The notes beneath the pieces were generated by a model. The model searched no databases and had not been told where the DNA came from. It worked only from the letters and a program-made list of their open reading frames with translations. The translations under genes were made by a program, and so were the position numbers. Source: Catonia carolina (taxonomy: Eukaryota; Arthropoda; Insecta; Hemiptera; Achilidae). Taken from it: a stretch of DNA of 64,000 nucleotides. The stretch covers positions 76,923,645 to 76,987,644 of the forward strand of contig JAQMRL010000002.1 in the NCBI GenBank assembly GCA_035578175.1, written 5' to 3'. Of this stretch, positions 13,026 through 22,540 are shown in pieces; position 1 is the stretch's first letter; each line of letters begins with the position of its first letter.

Positions 13026-13622
13026 TTTTTAAATTGCTTCATTGACTACATTTTCTAAGCTCTACACGATAGGGTAGGCGCCATTCATGCTGAACTTCCT
13101 GGGAAGGCTGTTTTCGTAGAAAAAATAGGTTTTTTTTAATATGGTTACCTTAATTTGCATTTTAAGGCAAAAGAGTATATAATGAAACTATATAAAGAGA
13201 TAATTGAATAACTGACAACTTTTATTGCAAACATTTATTTCTAGGATAGCGCTTAGTTTAGCGGTAATTAGTGATTTTCTGTTTATTTTTTCCATGAAAA
13301 TCTGTAAAAAAATGTATTTTACAATATTTCGGCCTTAGTATGCATATACCGACAAAAGTGCATTTAATAAAATGTATAGGAAATTAAAAGATCTACAACT
13401 TTTATTTGTAACATATTTCTCTACAGCGCTTAGTTTAGAGTCAGAGATATTTTCCGTATTATTTAGCCAAACTTAGGTTGGTTTTCATTTTGTATCTTTC
13501 ACTCATGATTAAAATTAGGTTATGTTTATTGAGGTTTGATTTTTTGTTTATTATTAATGTAAGGTTATATTATTCATTATTTGCGTTGGCATGGGAAAGT
13601 TGTTTGAGTATTTTACACCAGT
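13026..13622 (+). repeat. R-family repeat, copy f (5' truncated)
   Basis: The copy starts in the middle of the family, at the AAATTGCTTCATTGACTA block, and runs to the usual end near 13620. It abuts copy e in tandem. Confidence 0.75.
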
Positions 13623-14183
13623 TTGTTCTTTTTTTGAATAGGCAAGTTGAAGAATACCTTTGTCTTGTTGGGAGAACATCATTCTGTAATTCTCCTCTGC
13701 TGTGAGTGGATCTGAATTATTTTTCGTGGCCAACAAACCAATCTGCAAGAAAAGAGATTCAAGTAGTACAATCCGACTGAAGGTATTATTATATGTTTCA
13801 TTCACATTTTAATTTATCCTCTATGCTTCTGGTATTTATATTCTTTGTAGTATTTGTTGTGAGATCTCTTTGGGTCAGTTGAATCTGTTTACTATCGAGT
13901 GATGCCATTGACATCCATTCGCAACCTGGCTAAGCCCTTTACTTGGCACACGTAGAGTGAACTTTTTCAAAATGTGTGTCCAGAACGGTTAAATGTTTTG
14001 GCATATAATAGAGATATATTGTTCTTAATATTTTTATTTTGTTCAAAATTACAATTATAAAATAACAAAACTGAACGTTTGTTTGATGATTTACAGACAT
14101 GCTATGTACAAAGTGTTTCAGGGTAATGAAACATGAAATATTGAAGGTGGTGTGTGATGTAGTGATGGGAAATAAAGCTATTT

Positions 14184-14537
14184 TTACCTTCTCTTGCCTA
14201 TATGAATATATAGGAAGTAAAGTATTGTATGTCCATTTTAAGAAATCGAGTTTTCATTGGATTTACACGTTTTCAGACCCCCTGAACCCAAAAAAAACCA
14301 TTTTTTTTTAGCGATTGGTCGTGTGTGAGTCTCTGTGTGTGTGTGTGTGTGTATGTGTATACAAAATATCTCAAGATTGGAACATCTTACGAACTTGAAA
14401 CTTAAGTTAGATACCACTACCGGAACTGACACAAACATTTTCATCAAAATCGGGCAACCGGAAGTAGTAGTTTATTCGTGTAATTTTTAACTTTTTTGCG
14501 ATTTTCTCAAAAACTGGCCCTAATAATTTTCCAAAAA
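14184..14537 (+). repeat. R-family repeat, copy g (first third)
   Basis: The copy runs from CCTTCTCTTGCCTATATG through a TGTG run to GATTTTCTCAAAAACTGG. It is absent at the matching place in unit B (near 32100), so it was inserted after the A/B duplication or lost from B. Confidence 0.75.
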
Positions 14538-14689
14538 CTTAAAGACATATAAAATACCAAAAGGTGAAAGGGTTTGTTTTTGTATAATCATTTTTGTAAC
14601 AAATTAGAATCTTTTTTCAGTTTTAACGCTACATATGTTGGATGAGATGCTAGGAGAAGGAGAAGGACTTGAATGGGTGATTGTTAGAG

Positions 14690-14865
14690 TGAGACAGAGC
14701 GATGTACAACCGTGCCCATTCAGCTCAGGGTCATGGAACCATCAACTGGCACAGACATGTTCAAACGTGCCATGGTGTGTTCACTATCTGTCAGTAGCAG
14801 CATCAGTCTGGTTGTTTAATTGCCACACCTCGTACTATTATACAGTTATTAAGAGAGAGAAAAAT
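14690..14865 (-). mobile_element. Possible mariner end fragment
   Basis: The complement reads CGAGGTGTGGCAATTAAACA followed by GACTGATGCTGC. That is the style of terminal sequence seen at one end of some mariner elements. The same fragment exists in unit B at about 31650-31740. No partner end or transposase is visible, so this is tentative. Confidence 0.3.
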
Positions 14866-14899
14866 AGTTTTTGCTGAACATATTTTGTATTTTATAGAA

Positions 14900-15304
14900 T
14901 TAATTTAACATTACATGGAGAGCTTGTAGTAAATAATAAACATTTTTAAACCATTCTACTTGTTTTTGGCAGCCATTTGTAACTGGTGAAATTAGCAGGT
15001 TTTCATGAAAACAATGTTTAGCGGAAAACATCTCGAAATCTTTGTATTTGAAGAAACTAACAAAATTGATAAAATTTATTTTTACATTCAGCAAGTAACA
15101 CACTAATGTTTTGATCAGAAGTAACTTTTCGTTATTGTTGAAACTAATGTTTGATACATGAAAAAACTTCACTTCATAATGGGAAACCTGGTTTCTTGAT
15201 GTAAGGTTTTTATAAGAACTAAAATGGGCTACCTTTAAAATGTTTCTGTTGAATAGGTATCGTGTGGCAATACTCTTAGGAGAGGTATCAGCCTGTACTA
15301 GCAA
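14900..15304 (-). other. Unrecognised 134-residue open frame
   Basis: This is the longest non-zinc-finger open frame in the unit. It contains a hydrophobic patch (about residues 60-85) and resembles no family I know. In duplication unit B (about 31150-31560) the same DNA has stops and frame breaks, which argues against a conserved coding function. It may be a decayed exon or chance. Confidence 0.2.
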
Positions 15305-15370
15305 ATTTTATTAACTTTTATATTCAGTGTTCAACATGGTTACTCACCATGAAAATTAATAGTTTAAGTT

Positions 15371-15707
15371 TTTTTTGTTTTTAAATTCATAATATTTCTA
15401 CATTGCACATTGCAATCTGTTTGATGCAGAACAATAAGCAACCCCATGACCCAATCAGATGAGGATGATATGTATGACCTGTAAATTAGGTGTAGTCTTC
15501 TACAGACTCAGGCCGACCATTCCTGAGAGAGTATGGTTAATTGAACCCCAACCATCAAAGTACACCGGTAACCATTGTCTAGCATTCAAATTCGTATAAA
15601 AGTAACTAACTTGACTAGGATTTGAACCAGGAACCTTTGTGTCCGAAAATCAGCTGTTATACAGCTGATTTTGGCGACGACTTTACCTCTAGACCAACCC
15701 GGTGGGT
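15371..15707 (-). mobile_element. tRNA-derived SINE (S1) upstream of ZNF-A
   Basis: On the minus strand the head reads GGGTTGGTCTAGAGGTAAAG (A-box-like) with TGGTTCAAATCC (B box). It is flanked by a 13-bp target-site duplication with one mismatch, AATAGTTTAAGTT at 15358-15370 and AATAGTTGAAGTT at 15708-15720. The copy lies about 70 bp before the ZNF-A 5' splice site and points away from the gene. The same insertion is present upstream of ZNF-B and absent from ZNF-C and ZNF-D, so it predates the A/B duplication. Confidence 0.9.
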
Positions 15708-15777
15708 AATAGTTGAAGTTGAACGTACGAAATTGGACTGCTAAAAAAATTATCCGAGATGCTTTGCAGTATCGTAG

Positions 15778-15846
15778 GTTATATTGTTATGTAATGTAAA
15801 AACAATTCTTGGTTTTAATGCGTGATTTATCTGTTGTTGTTTGTAG
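15778..15846 (+). promoter_or_regulatory. Predicted 5' UTR mini-intron of ZNF-A
   Basis: The donor GTTATA at 15778 and acceptor TTGTTTGTAG ending at 15846 enclose 69 nt, and the start codon follows the acceptor AG directly. The matching introns are 69 nt in ZNF-B, 72 nt in ZNF-C and 67 nt in ZNF-D, all with the same acceptor. The ZNF-A donor (GTTATA) is weaker than GTGATT of B and C. Splicing is inferred, not shown. Confidence 0.6.
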
Positions 15847-17037
15847 ATGGCTGATGAAAACACAGTTGACGAAGGAGACACTTCAAACGTAACCATCTTA
15901 AGGGTCTGCGACTTCTGTCAACGGGATATCGTCCAAGGTGATGACGTCAATGGAATCATCACCCAGTGTGCAGCATGTCATACGAAATTACGCGACCAAA
16001 GGAAAGAATTATGGATAGGAAGAATGACAGAGATTTACAAATCATGCCCGATTTGTCTTAACGTTTACTACAATAATCTGACATATGAGAAACATGATTG
16101 TACTTTGGAAGGTGTGTTTGTGTGTGACGGGTGTTCTAGGATATACCTTAACAAGGAGAGTATAGCTAACCATGTACTAAAATGTAAACAATTAATCTCA
16201 AAAATGAATAATTCTGAAAGTAAAACTAACGTAATTAAAGAATCAATTTCTGAAGTGAATTTACAGAATTGTGAGGGTACTTGTGGGTCGAATGAAAGTA
16301 GTAATGACCAAATTATGCCCAAATCGGGTAGTAGTATGATTGGTCGGTCAAAATTACCCAAAACGGGTAAACAGTTTAGTTGTAGTGTTTGTGGAAAGTA
16401 TTTTAGTTATAAGTGCCGTTTAACTACTCATTTACGTTTACATACTGGAGAGAGACCGTACAAGTGCAAGTATTGCAATAAAAAGTTTACACAGTTATCT
16501 CATTTAAATGATCACTTGCGTACACATACAGGGAAAAAACCTTTTCTTTGCAAGTATTGCAATAAAAAGTTTACAAATTCTTCTCATTTACATGTACACT
16601 TACGTACACATACAGGGGAAAAACCTTTTCTTTGCAAGTATTGCAATAAAAAGTTTACTAGTTCTTCTCATTTAAATTGTCACGTACGTACACATACACG
16701 GGAAAAAACCCATATTTGCAAGTACTGCAATAAAAAGTTTACACAGTCTTCTCATTTAAATGTACACTTACGTACACATACAGGGGAAAAACCTTTTCTT
16801 TGCAAGTATTGCAATAAAAAGTTTACACAGTTGTCTCATTTAAATGATCACTTGCGTACACATACAGGGGAAAAACCTTTTCTTTGCAAGTATTGCAATA
16901 AAAAGTTTACACGTTCTTCCATTTTAAATGATCACTTGCGTACACATACAGGGGAGAAAACCCATATTTGCAAGTACTGCAATAAAAAGTTTACACGTTC
17001 TTCTAATTTAAATAAACATTTACGGACACATAGATGA
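15847..17037 (+). CDS. C2H2 zinc-finger protein ZNF-A, 8 fingers
   Basis: This is a 396-residue predicted nuclear DNA-binding protein. The N-terminal part is cysteine-rich: C21/C24 with C41/C44, then C67/C70 with H83/C85, then a C2HC finger C93/C96/H109/C113. An acidic-polar linker (about 115-175) leads to eight C2H2 fingers from C179 to H395, at 28-residue spacing with TGEKP-type linkers. Two linkers are odd, TREKTHI and TGEKTHI. Residues at helix positions -1 to 6 of fingers 2-8 are QLSHLND, NSSHLHV, SSSHLNC, QSSHLNV, QLSHLND, RSSILND and RSSNLNK, on an otherwise constant CKYCNKKFT scaffold. The start is fixed by identity with the B, C and D copies and by the acceptor abutting the ATG. The coding part is a single exon. 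ATTAAA at 17051 could be a polyadenylation signal. The DNA target is unknown. The N-terminal pairs are too close together for a classical ZAD domain. Confidence 0.9.
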   Translation: MADENTVDEGDTSNVTILRVCDFCQRDIVQGDDVNGIITQCAACHTKLRDQRKELWIGRMTEIYKSCPICLNVYYNNLTYEKHDCTLEGVFVCDGCSRIYLNKESIANHVLKCKQLISKMNNSESKTNVIKESISEVNLQNCEGTCGSNESSNDQIMPKSGSSMIGRSKLPKTGKQFSCSVCGKYFSYKCRLTTHLRLHTGERPYKCKYCNKKFTQLSHLNDHLRTHTGKKPFLCKYCNKKFTNSSHLHVHLRTHTGEKPFLCKYCNKKFTSSSHLNCHVRTHTREKTHICKYCNKKFTQSSHLNVHLRTHTGEKPFLCKYCNKKFTQLSHLNDHLRTHTGEKPFLCKYCNKKFTRSSILNDHLRTHTGEKTHICKYCNKKFTRSSNLNKHLRTHR

Positions 17038-17468
17038 AAGTAACTTTTTCATTAAAATATCTCATCAATATTTTTGTGTACTTTCGTCCGTTTTATTGTT
17101 ATAATACTGTAATTTTACTTTCCAATCATTGATGGTATATAAATATTTCTAATTAATATGATTTTATTTCCTCCAACTTTCTTGTTTTATATTCACACCA
17201 TGTGAGTATATAAAATATAAAAATTGAATATATTTTTGTTGAAATCTTTTTAAGAGACGTATCTTGTGTCATTTGTATAAAAATGATGGCTATAATTTGA
17301 TATAAAGTACAGTAAATACTCCTCACTTATCAGACCTATACAGGACAGACTTTTGGTCGGGTAATTGAGAAATCTGATAATCGGGGGTTTTCATTCCCGA
17401 AATGTTTTTTGTTATGGGGCTACAGATTTAGTTTCAGGGTGAGTACGTGTACTGATAGAATTCAAATT

Positions 17469-17649
17469 TTAAATTTCAAAAGTGATGATTTTATTTTTTC
17501 CTGGATTCTTTTTATACATCTTCAACTTCCTGATTCCGTACTCATTCATTATAGACTCGGTTGATACCACAGATTCTAACATTTGAATTACTTTAATTTT
17601 ATCACCAATATTAAGTACAACTTGTTTACATTTCGTACTGACTGACACC
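17469..17649 (-). pseudogene. Tigger transposase N-terminal fragment (A)
   Basis: The frame starts MVSVSTKCKQVVLNIGDKIK and continues IQMLESVVSTESIMNEYGIR. This matches the N-terminal psq-type helix-turn-helix of pogo/Tigger and CENP-B-like transposases, with their usual K-RK-VVL-I-DK-IIE-LE pattern. It stops after about 55 residues. No CENP-B domain or DDE domain follows. Confidence 0.7.
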
Positions 17650-17700
17650 ATTTTGTAAAAACCACGCACAAATGATTGTTTAATCAGAGTCACTAGTAAC

Positions 17701-17762
17701 TTTTTTTTTTTTTTTTTTGGTTTAACGTCCGACTGTTTTGCAAATTGCTGCTAATGCAGACG
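17701..17762 (-). mobile_element. SINE S2 3' fragment
   Basis: A T18 run precedes the complement of GCATTAGCAG..AATTGC and GGACGTTAAACC, the tail of the tRNA-derived SINE seen complete at 55609. It is flanked by a 13-bp target-site duplication with one mismatch, AGTCACTAGTAAC before and AGTCACTAATAAC after. The Tigger copy in unit C (near 57650) shows the empty site. Confidence 0.8.
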
Positions 17763-18443
17763 GGAGTCACTAATAACGATAAAACATAGTGGCGTAAAGT
17801 AAATTAACTCGGAAGTTGAATGAGGACGTGTGTATGTATCTGCACGACACAGTTGTAGACAGTGAGATAAGTGATTGACCTAACAATAAGGGTTTAGTGC
17901 GGTGGGAGGGAGCGTACAATTTGTGGGAGGGGATAACCGGTCTGGTATCCCCCCTCCACTACAGTTAAAGGTAGCATTGTGTACTGGGGTTGTGCGTTAT
18001 TTAACTTTGTAAAACCATTTTAGAAACAAAGTGGTGTGACGCATGCACATACTTGACTACTTGGACCCTGCATACCCCTCCCCCCTCCCACCAAAAGTTA
18101 GATGTACACTCAGAGTGTTGTTGATAATTGACAACACCCGTTGTATTTTGTACGCATGCTGTTTGTTCCATTGTTGATTAGATACACTGCGCTATTGCAG
18201 TACGTACAAGACTATACTAATGCAGACGCACGTCTTGCTCACCACTCTCCTTACCATAATTCATATCTAGAGTACTACCGTTCATTATTTAATTTTCTAA
18301 AACATCGATTGGATGAAAAGTATCATTTTGTATCAGTGTAGTTTTTCTACTTAAAACGGTTTGTGCCTTTTGTTAGCAATGTTTAGTTTATTTTTTAAAA
18401 TCTGGTTGCAGAATCGGAGGGCCGGAAAACTGAGGGTTTACTG

Positions 18444-18930
18444 TAGTAACATTTCAATACTTTTTGGTGTCCATTGTAATTGGCATAAATCTTACAATGT
18501 CTTACCAATATTAAATTTTATACAAATCCTCATTACCATATGCAATTTTATAAACTCATTTCTTCCATTTACATCTGTTGTTTTTTAGTTGAGTTCATAA
18601 ATTGTACTTATCATATGTTTTGAAATTTAATAAAATGTATGGTTTCTCTTCTGTATGATTAATTTCTTCTAGAAGGTGTTTTTAAATGTAATTTATTCTT
18701 AATATTAATTGTATAGTAAGTTTTCGTAATGAATTTATAACTTGTACTATTTCATTTATATCTATGCTACATTTTGTTAATTTATCTTGTACAATAAGAA
18801 GTTTTATTTTATTTTGTGTATTTATTTAGATATATCTATTATACCGAAAGAAATCATTGGTTGTTTTTCATTAGCTTTATTATTTTGTATTTGTTTATTA
18901 TTTGTAGTGTGTTCTTAATGCTGTATCTTT
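18444..18930. other. AT-rich shared flank, no gene seen
   Basis: This stretch is shared with units B and C but shows no sustained open frame and no repeat ends. It is duplicated intergenic sequence. Confidence 0.5.
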
Positions 18931-19240
18931 TTTTAGTTGAGAATATAAAAATGTAGATGCTTTAGGAGCATTCATGTAATTGATAAGAGATGTTATAGAT
19001 GGTATACCAGTTTTGTGTTTTATTAAACGTACATCACTGTTTGGTTTTTGTAGGGCATTAAATTTGTGAGCTTGAGGATTGTTTATTACTGAACATTAAC
19101 ATTATCTGGCTTATAAATGATAGCATAATGTTGCCTGTTTAATTTTCTCTCATATGCATTTGTGTTAATTATCAAATCAGTTGTAATTGTATTCTGATTA
19201 TGTAATGATTAGACTCAATGCCAGTTATGTTATGATATCA
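18931..19240 (-). pseudogene. Reverse-transcriptase-like scrap (A)
   Basis: This is homologous DNA to 59580-59920, where a 64-residue minus-strand frame reads NPQAPKFNALQKPN...HKTGIPPITSYMNAP. That resembles the block before the first catalytic motif of some non-LTR or Penelope-type reverse transcriptases (P-x-x-x-AL-K, HK-x-x-IP-RP). No catalytic YxDD motif is present. The assignment is weak. The scrap is duplicated with each zinc-finger unit. Confidence 0.3.
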
Positions 19241-19591
19241 AGTTTATTTTTGGAGTGCAGTTATCTTTTATTCCTAAATTCTTAATCGTTTGCCTCAGTT
19301 TTACACATGTAGTATAAATGTGTGAATTTAAAATGTTTGTTTTATTTTGTAGTATTTTATAATATTTGTTAAGTAATTTTTTTAAATTTAGTTTTGTAAT
19401 GTACTAAATATTTATTTTTCAAATTTGTATGACAATCAAATAAATTGCAAAATAAATGACCTTTTACTGTTACAATAAAAAGGTGATAGTTAACCTTTTA
19501 TAGTTGGTTGGTAAGTATACGTACTGACAATAAGGTTGATTTTATTTAAGAATAAGCTATGCAGTTGAACCTTATTGATATTTTAGAAAAA

Positions 19592-20139
19592 ATCACAAGG
19601 TGTCGGGTCTGGACTCCTTGGAGGTTACACCATAGGTCCTTGCTGGCCTATTCATCGATCTCCAAATTTTTCGTTCAAATGTCCGTGACCAATGCACTGA
19701 AGTGTGGGGGAGCGCCATCTTGTTGGAAATTAAGTTGATGAATGTTATCGAGTTATTGCTTTCCTCAGCTAGATGAACGCGAAAACATTCATCAACTTGA
19801 TTTCCAACAAGATGGCGCTCCCCCACACTTCAGTGCATTGGTCACGGACGCTTTGAACGAAAAATTTGGAGATCGATGGATAGGCTGGCAAGGACCTATG
19901 GTGTAACCTCCAAGGAGTCCAGACCCGACACCTTGTGATCTTTGCTTGTGGGGGTACATCAAAAGCGTTGTTTATTCACAAACAATTTGCCACCTGAACC
20001 ACTTAAAAAAAACAGGATTAATGAAGCAATGACAACCATAACCGAAGAAATGTTAACGAATGTTTGGAGAGAAGTTGAGTATCGTTTGGACATTTGTCGA
20101 ATGACTAAGGGCACACATATTGAAATTTATTAATTATGT
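19592..20139 (+). mobile_element. Mariner-like transposase relic with internal hairpin
   Basis: Two arms of about 155 bp (19592-19746 and 19784-19939) are near-perfect inverted copies around a 37-bp loop. The right arm encodes QQDGAPPHFSALV followed by FGDRWIGWQGPM, the region around the second catalytic aspartate of mariner-like transposases. After it come CDLCLWGYIKS and, in another frame, TNVWREVEYRLDICR and the C-terminal THIEIY, with frameshifts and stops. No clear terminal repeats are seen. The element is dead, but the hairpin would fold if transcribed. Confidence 0.75.
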
Positions 20140-20274
20140 AAAAAAACTGTTTGAGACGACAAATTAGATGAATAAACAACATTAACTGTAAGTAATTCGG
20201 TTTTTCTTTACACCATGTTCATGTTCGAAACTGCCCATTCTTTTATGATAACCTGTATTTGGTTATTTTACTTG

Positions 20275-20480
20275 TATTCTATAATGTTTATTAATAAATA
20301 AATGTAATTTTGTTTGTGTTTTTGTTTTGTTTTTCACAATGTACAATATTCTAAGATTTGATGTTAATTTATGGTTCTGCAGAAGGTGAATGATAAAAAA
20401 GTGGCTAATCTGTCTGGGTATCGAACACAGGTCCCCTGGTATAGAAGTGAGATGTATTGACAACTATACCATTGAGCCAG
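20275..20480 (-). mobile_element. tRNA-derived SINE or tRNA pseudogene (S4)
   Basis: On the minus strand a tRNA-like head reads ACTGGCTCAATGGTATAG (good A box). It is followed after a normal spacing by TGTTCGATACCC (B box), then an unrelated body and an A/T-rich tail. The anticodon arm does not fold cleanly, so it is not called a functional tRNA. There is one copy in the window. Confidence 0.5.
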
Positions 20481-20648
20481 TTATTTGATTAATGTAAAAT
20501 ACTATTTTGTTGCTTTATAATTATGTGTGTAGTGACAAGTGGAGTAGGGTAACAGTTGTCTCTCAACTGGAACGAATGTTTCCAACTACAGGACAACCTA
20601 GTCAGTCTGCCATGATGTAGCTACTTGGTACAAGTGGTACATTACAAA

Positions 20649-20825
20649 CAAATCTGGTGTGAAATACTCACACGACTTTCTCTTATCAATGTAAATAATG
20701 AACAATATCACCTGTGTTTAATGAACACCAACCTCTGCAGAGCTTGAATTTCTGGAAAATCAGGAATACCTCTAAACTAGGCTCTGTAGATGAAAATGCT
20801 TAAAATAATTAATGTAATGTAGGTT
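20649..20825 (-). repeat. R-family repeat, copy h (fragment)
   Basis: It begins CTGGTGTGAAATACTCAC and ends after the AAACTAGGCTCTGTAG block. It is diverged and deleted internally. Confidence 0.65.
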
Positions 20826-21129
20826 TTTCATTTGCTATAACTTAAAAGGAAACATATTTAACACTTGCAGTCAATATGTGAGCGTACGCACGCACACACG
20901 CATTGAACAAAAATGAAACACTTTTATTGTTTTAGTTGTTTTTTTTAATTTTTATTATACACAAACAGGCCTAATGTAATAGTCTAATAAACAGCATCAT
21001 ACTGGAGGCATAAAATCTCTTAATTGCTTCAAGAATCTCAAATTGGTAATCAATTCTGTTCCCTACTTAATTAATTTCCTTAATTTTATAGTTTTACTAC
21101 TTTCGGAGAATAGGTGTAAAATTGAATGT
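20826..21129. other. No recognisable feature
   Basis: An AT-rich stretch with a short ACGCACACACGC purine-pyrimidine tract near 20885. No gene or repeat boundary is seen. Confidence 0.5.
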
Positions 21130-22210
21130 AATGTTTTTGCCTTTTACAGAGCTCAGGGTACTTTTTCATGGCTGGTTTCGTAATCTATGCCTCATAAAGG
21201 TACCTGATAAAAGTACCCTGAGCTCTGTAAAAGGCAAAAACATGAAATTCAACTTTTCACCAAAAGTAGCAAGACTTTTATTTGAAACCGAAAGTTCGTG
21301 TACTTTTACTGGAACTTTTCAAACTTTCTGTTTTTCGCCGTTTGTAATGCTTTAAGAGATGTAGATTACGAATCCAGACATGAAAAAGTACCCTGAGCTC
21401 TGTAAAAGGCAAAATCATGACCTTCAATTTTTCACCTATTCACCGAAAGTGTTGTTTAGGTCAACAGCCGAAAAGCTGGTTTGAACCTCTAGAGGTTTTA
21501 CTAAGTAAAAACAAGGAGTAATGTGGTTTACCAAGCCTTCCTCACTGAGTTGAAAGAGTATGCTTATCAGCATGCCAGGTCCTCCAAAAAGCACCCACTT
21601 TCCACCCTGAAAATGACATCTTCACTTATTTCAACACAGGGTCTGGCTGTACAGTGAAATCCATAACACTCAGAGAAGATAACCCTGACTAGTGTCTTTT
21701 ACACCTCTACCTCTTCTGTTTTTAAATAGTTCAGTCATATAATTGGCTGATCACGTGATAAGAAACAGAACTTCTTCATTTTGTAGCCCTGGAACAAACA
21801 GATCGAGTGCATTAATTTAACACTCCACCTGCCCTTTATGGGCACAGAAAGTAGCAAGATTTAATTTTCTATAAGCGTAGTTTTCTAATGCTTTATGAGG
21901 CGTAGATTATGATTTCAGCCGTGGAAAAGTATCCTGAGCTCTGTAAAAGGCAAAAACATTAGATTCAATTTGTCACCTATTTACCGGAAGTAGCAAGAAT
22001 ATTGTTCATGTACTTATTTTGGAAATTTTCAATTTTCTGTATAGGAGAACTTTTCTAATGCTTTATGAGTCGTAGATTACGAACCCAGCTATGAAAAAGT
22101 ATCCTGAGCTCTGTAAAAGGTAAAAACATGACATTCAATTTCTCACCTATTTACGTAGGAATAGGCTAGAAAGTAGCAAGACTTTACTTCATGTACTTAT
22201 TTAAGGAACA
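21130..22210. repeat. Short tandem satellite, period about 150-175 bp
   Basis: The word CCTGAGCTCTGTAAAAGG recurs at about 21216, 21391, 21932 and 22102. Once the SINE inserted at 21452-21845 is removed, the spacings are about 175, 147 and 170 bp. Each unit also has a TAGATTACGAA..CCAG block and a CACC..AAGTAGCAAGA block. One further unit at 21136-21199 is inverted relative to the rest, so the array opens with a hairpin. Confidence 0.75.
21452..21845 (-). mobile_element. SINE-like repeat G, copy 1, in the satellite
   Basis: This repeat of about 390 bp is present eight times in the window. Its landmarks on the displayed strand are TTGTTTAGGTCAACAGCC, ACCTCTAGAGGTTTTACTAA, CTTATCAGCATGCCAGG and a CACTCCACCTG end. 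The complement ends in GACCTAAACAAC, a tail typical of a short retroposon. It interrupts a satellite unit. GAAAGT flanks both sides. Confidence 0.7.
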
Positions 22211-22540
22211 TTTCCATTTAGATCTGTTGAAAAGAGAGACATACAGTGCATTCTGTATGGTGCATTGATTAACTCACAATACAAGGTTTAAAGGGACACT
22301 TACTAACACAACCTCAACTTACCATGCACGTAAAAAATTCTACTAAGATGAATGGGAAAACAGACTATATTATACAGAATCTATAGGTACACAGTAAAAT
22401 TTTATTAAACAATAATGTACAAATTTAAGTTATTACAGTTTCCAAAACTTGTGTAATATAATTCATAAAAGTTATAGGCTATATACATGGTTAGTCATGA
22501 ATTGTTTTTTTTTCTATGACTAGTCGTACTTTTGAAAATA
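22211..22540. other. No recognisable feature
   Basis: Low-complexity AT-rich sequence between the satellite and a pogo-like MITE. No gene or repeat end is seen. Confidence 0.5.

Larger units (their letters stand above)
17310..18443 (-). mobile_element. Tigger/pogo-type element in unit A
   Basis: The ends read CAGTAAATACTCCTCACTTA on the left and CAGTAAACCCTCAGTTTTCC (complement) on the right, with TA at both flanks (17308-17309, 18444-18445). Such CAGTAAACCCTC-like ends and TA duplications are typical of Tigger/pogo elements. Near the left end the minus strand still encodes the transposase N-terminus (17469-17649). The rest of the transposase is deleted. The same element sits in units B and C, so it was inserted before those copies formed. 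The right part holds a 66-residue plus-strand frame (18141-18341) that is almost unchanged in B and C. Confidence 0.8.
13623..19500 (+). repeat. Segmental duplication, unit A
   Basis: This block matches the reverse complement of about 26346-32690. Shared parts, in order, are an X-like repeat segment (13623-14170), the GAGACAGAGCGATGTACAACCG segment, a SINE, the zinc-finger gene, a Tigger element and a reverse-transcriptase-like scrap. R copy g (14184-14537) is private to unit A. The piggyBac-like insert is private to unit B. Unit C (56000-59930) shares only the part from the gene downstream. Confidence 0.75.

Noticed and set aside
14635..14877. An 80-residue open frame with a glutamate-rich start
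   Set aside because: The counterpart in unit B is broken and rearranged, and the sequence includes a possible mariner end. No family is recognised.
15847..16191. N-terminal region as a classical ZAD domain
   Set aside because: The two cysteine pairs are only 16 residues apart, and the helical region expected between the pairs is absent.
16068..16361. A 97-residue antisense frame, also at 30113-30406 and 56361-56654
   Set aside because: It lies opposite the conserved zinc-finger coding sequence, and its conservation follows from that gene.
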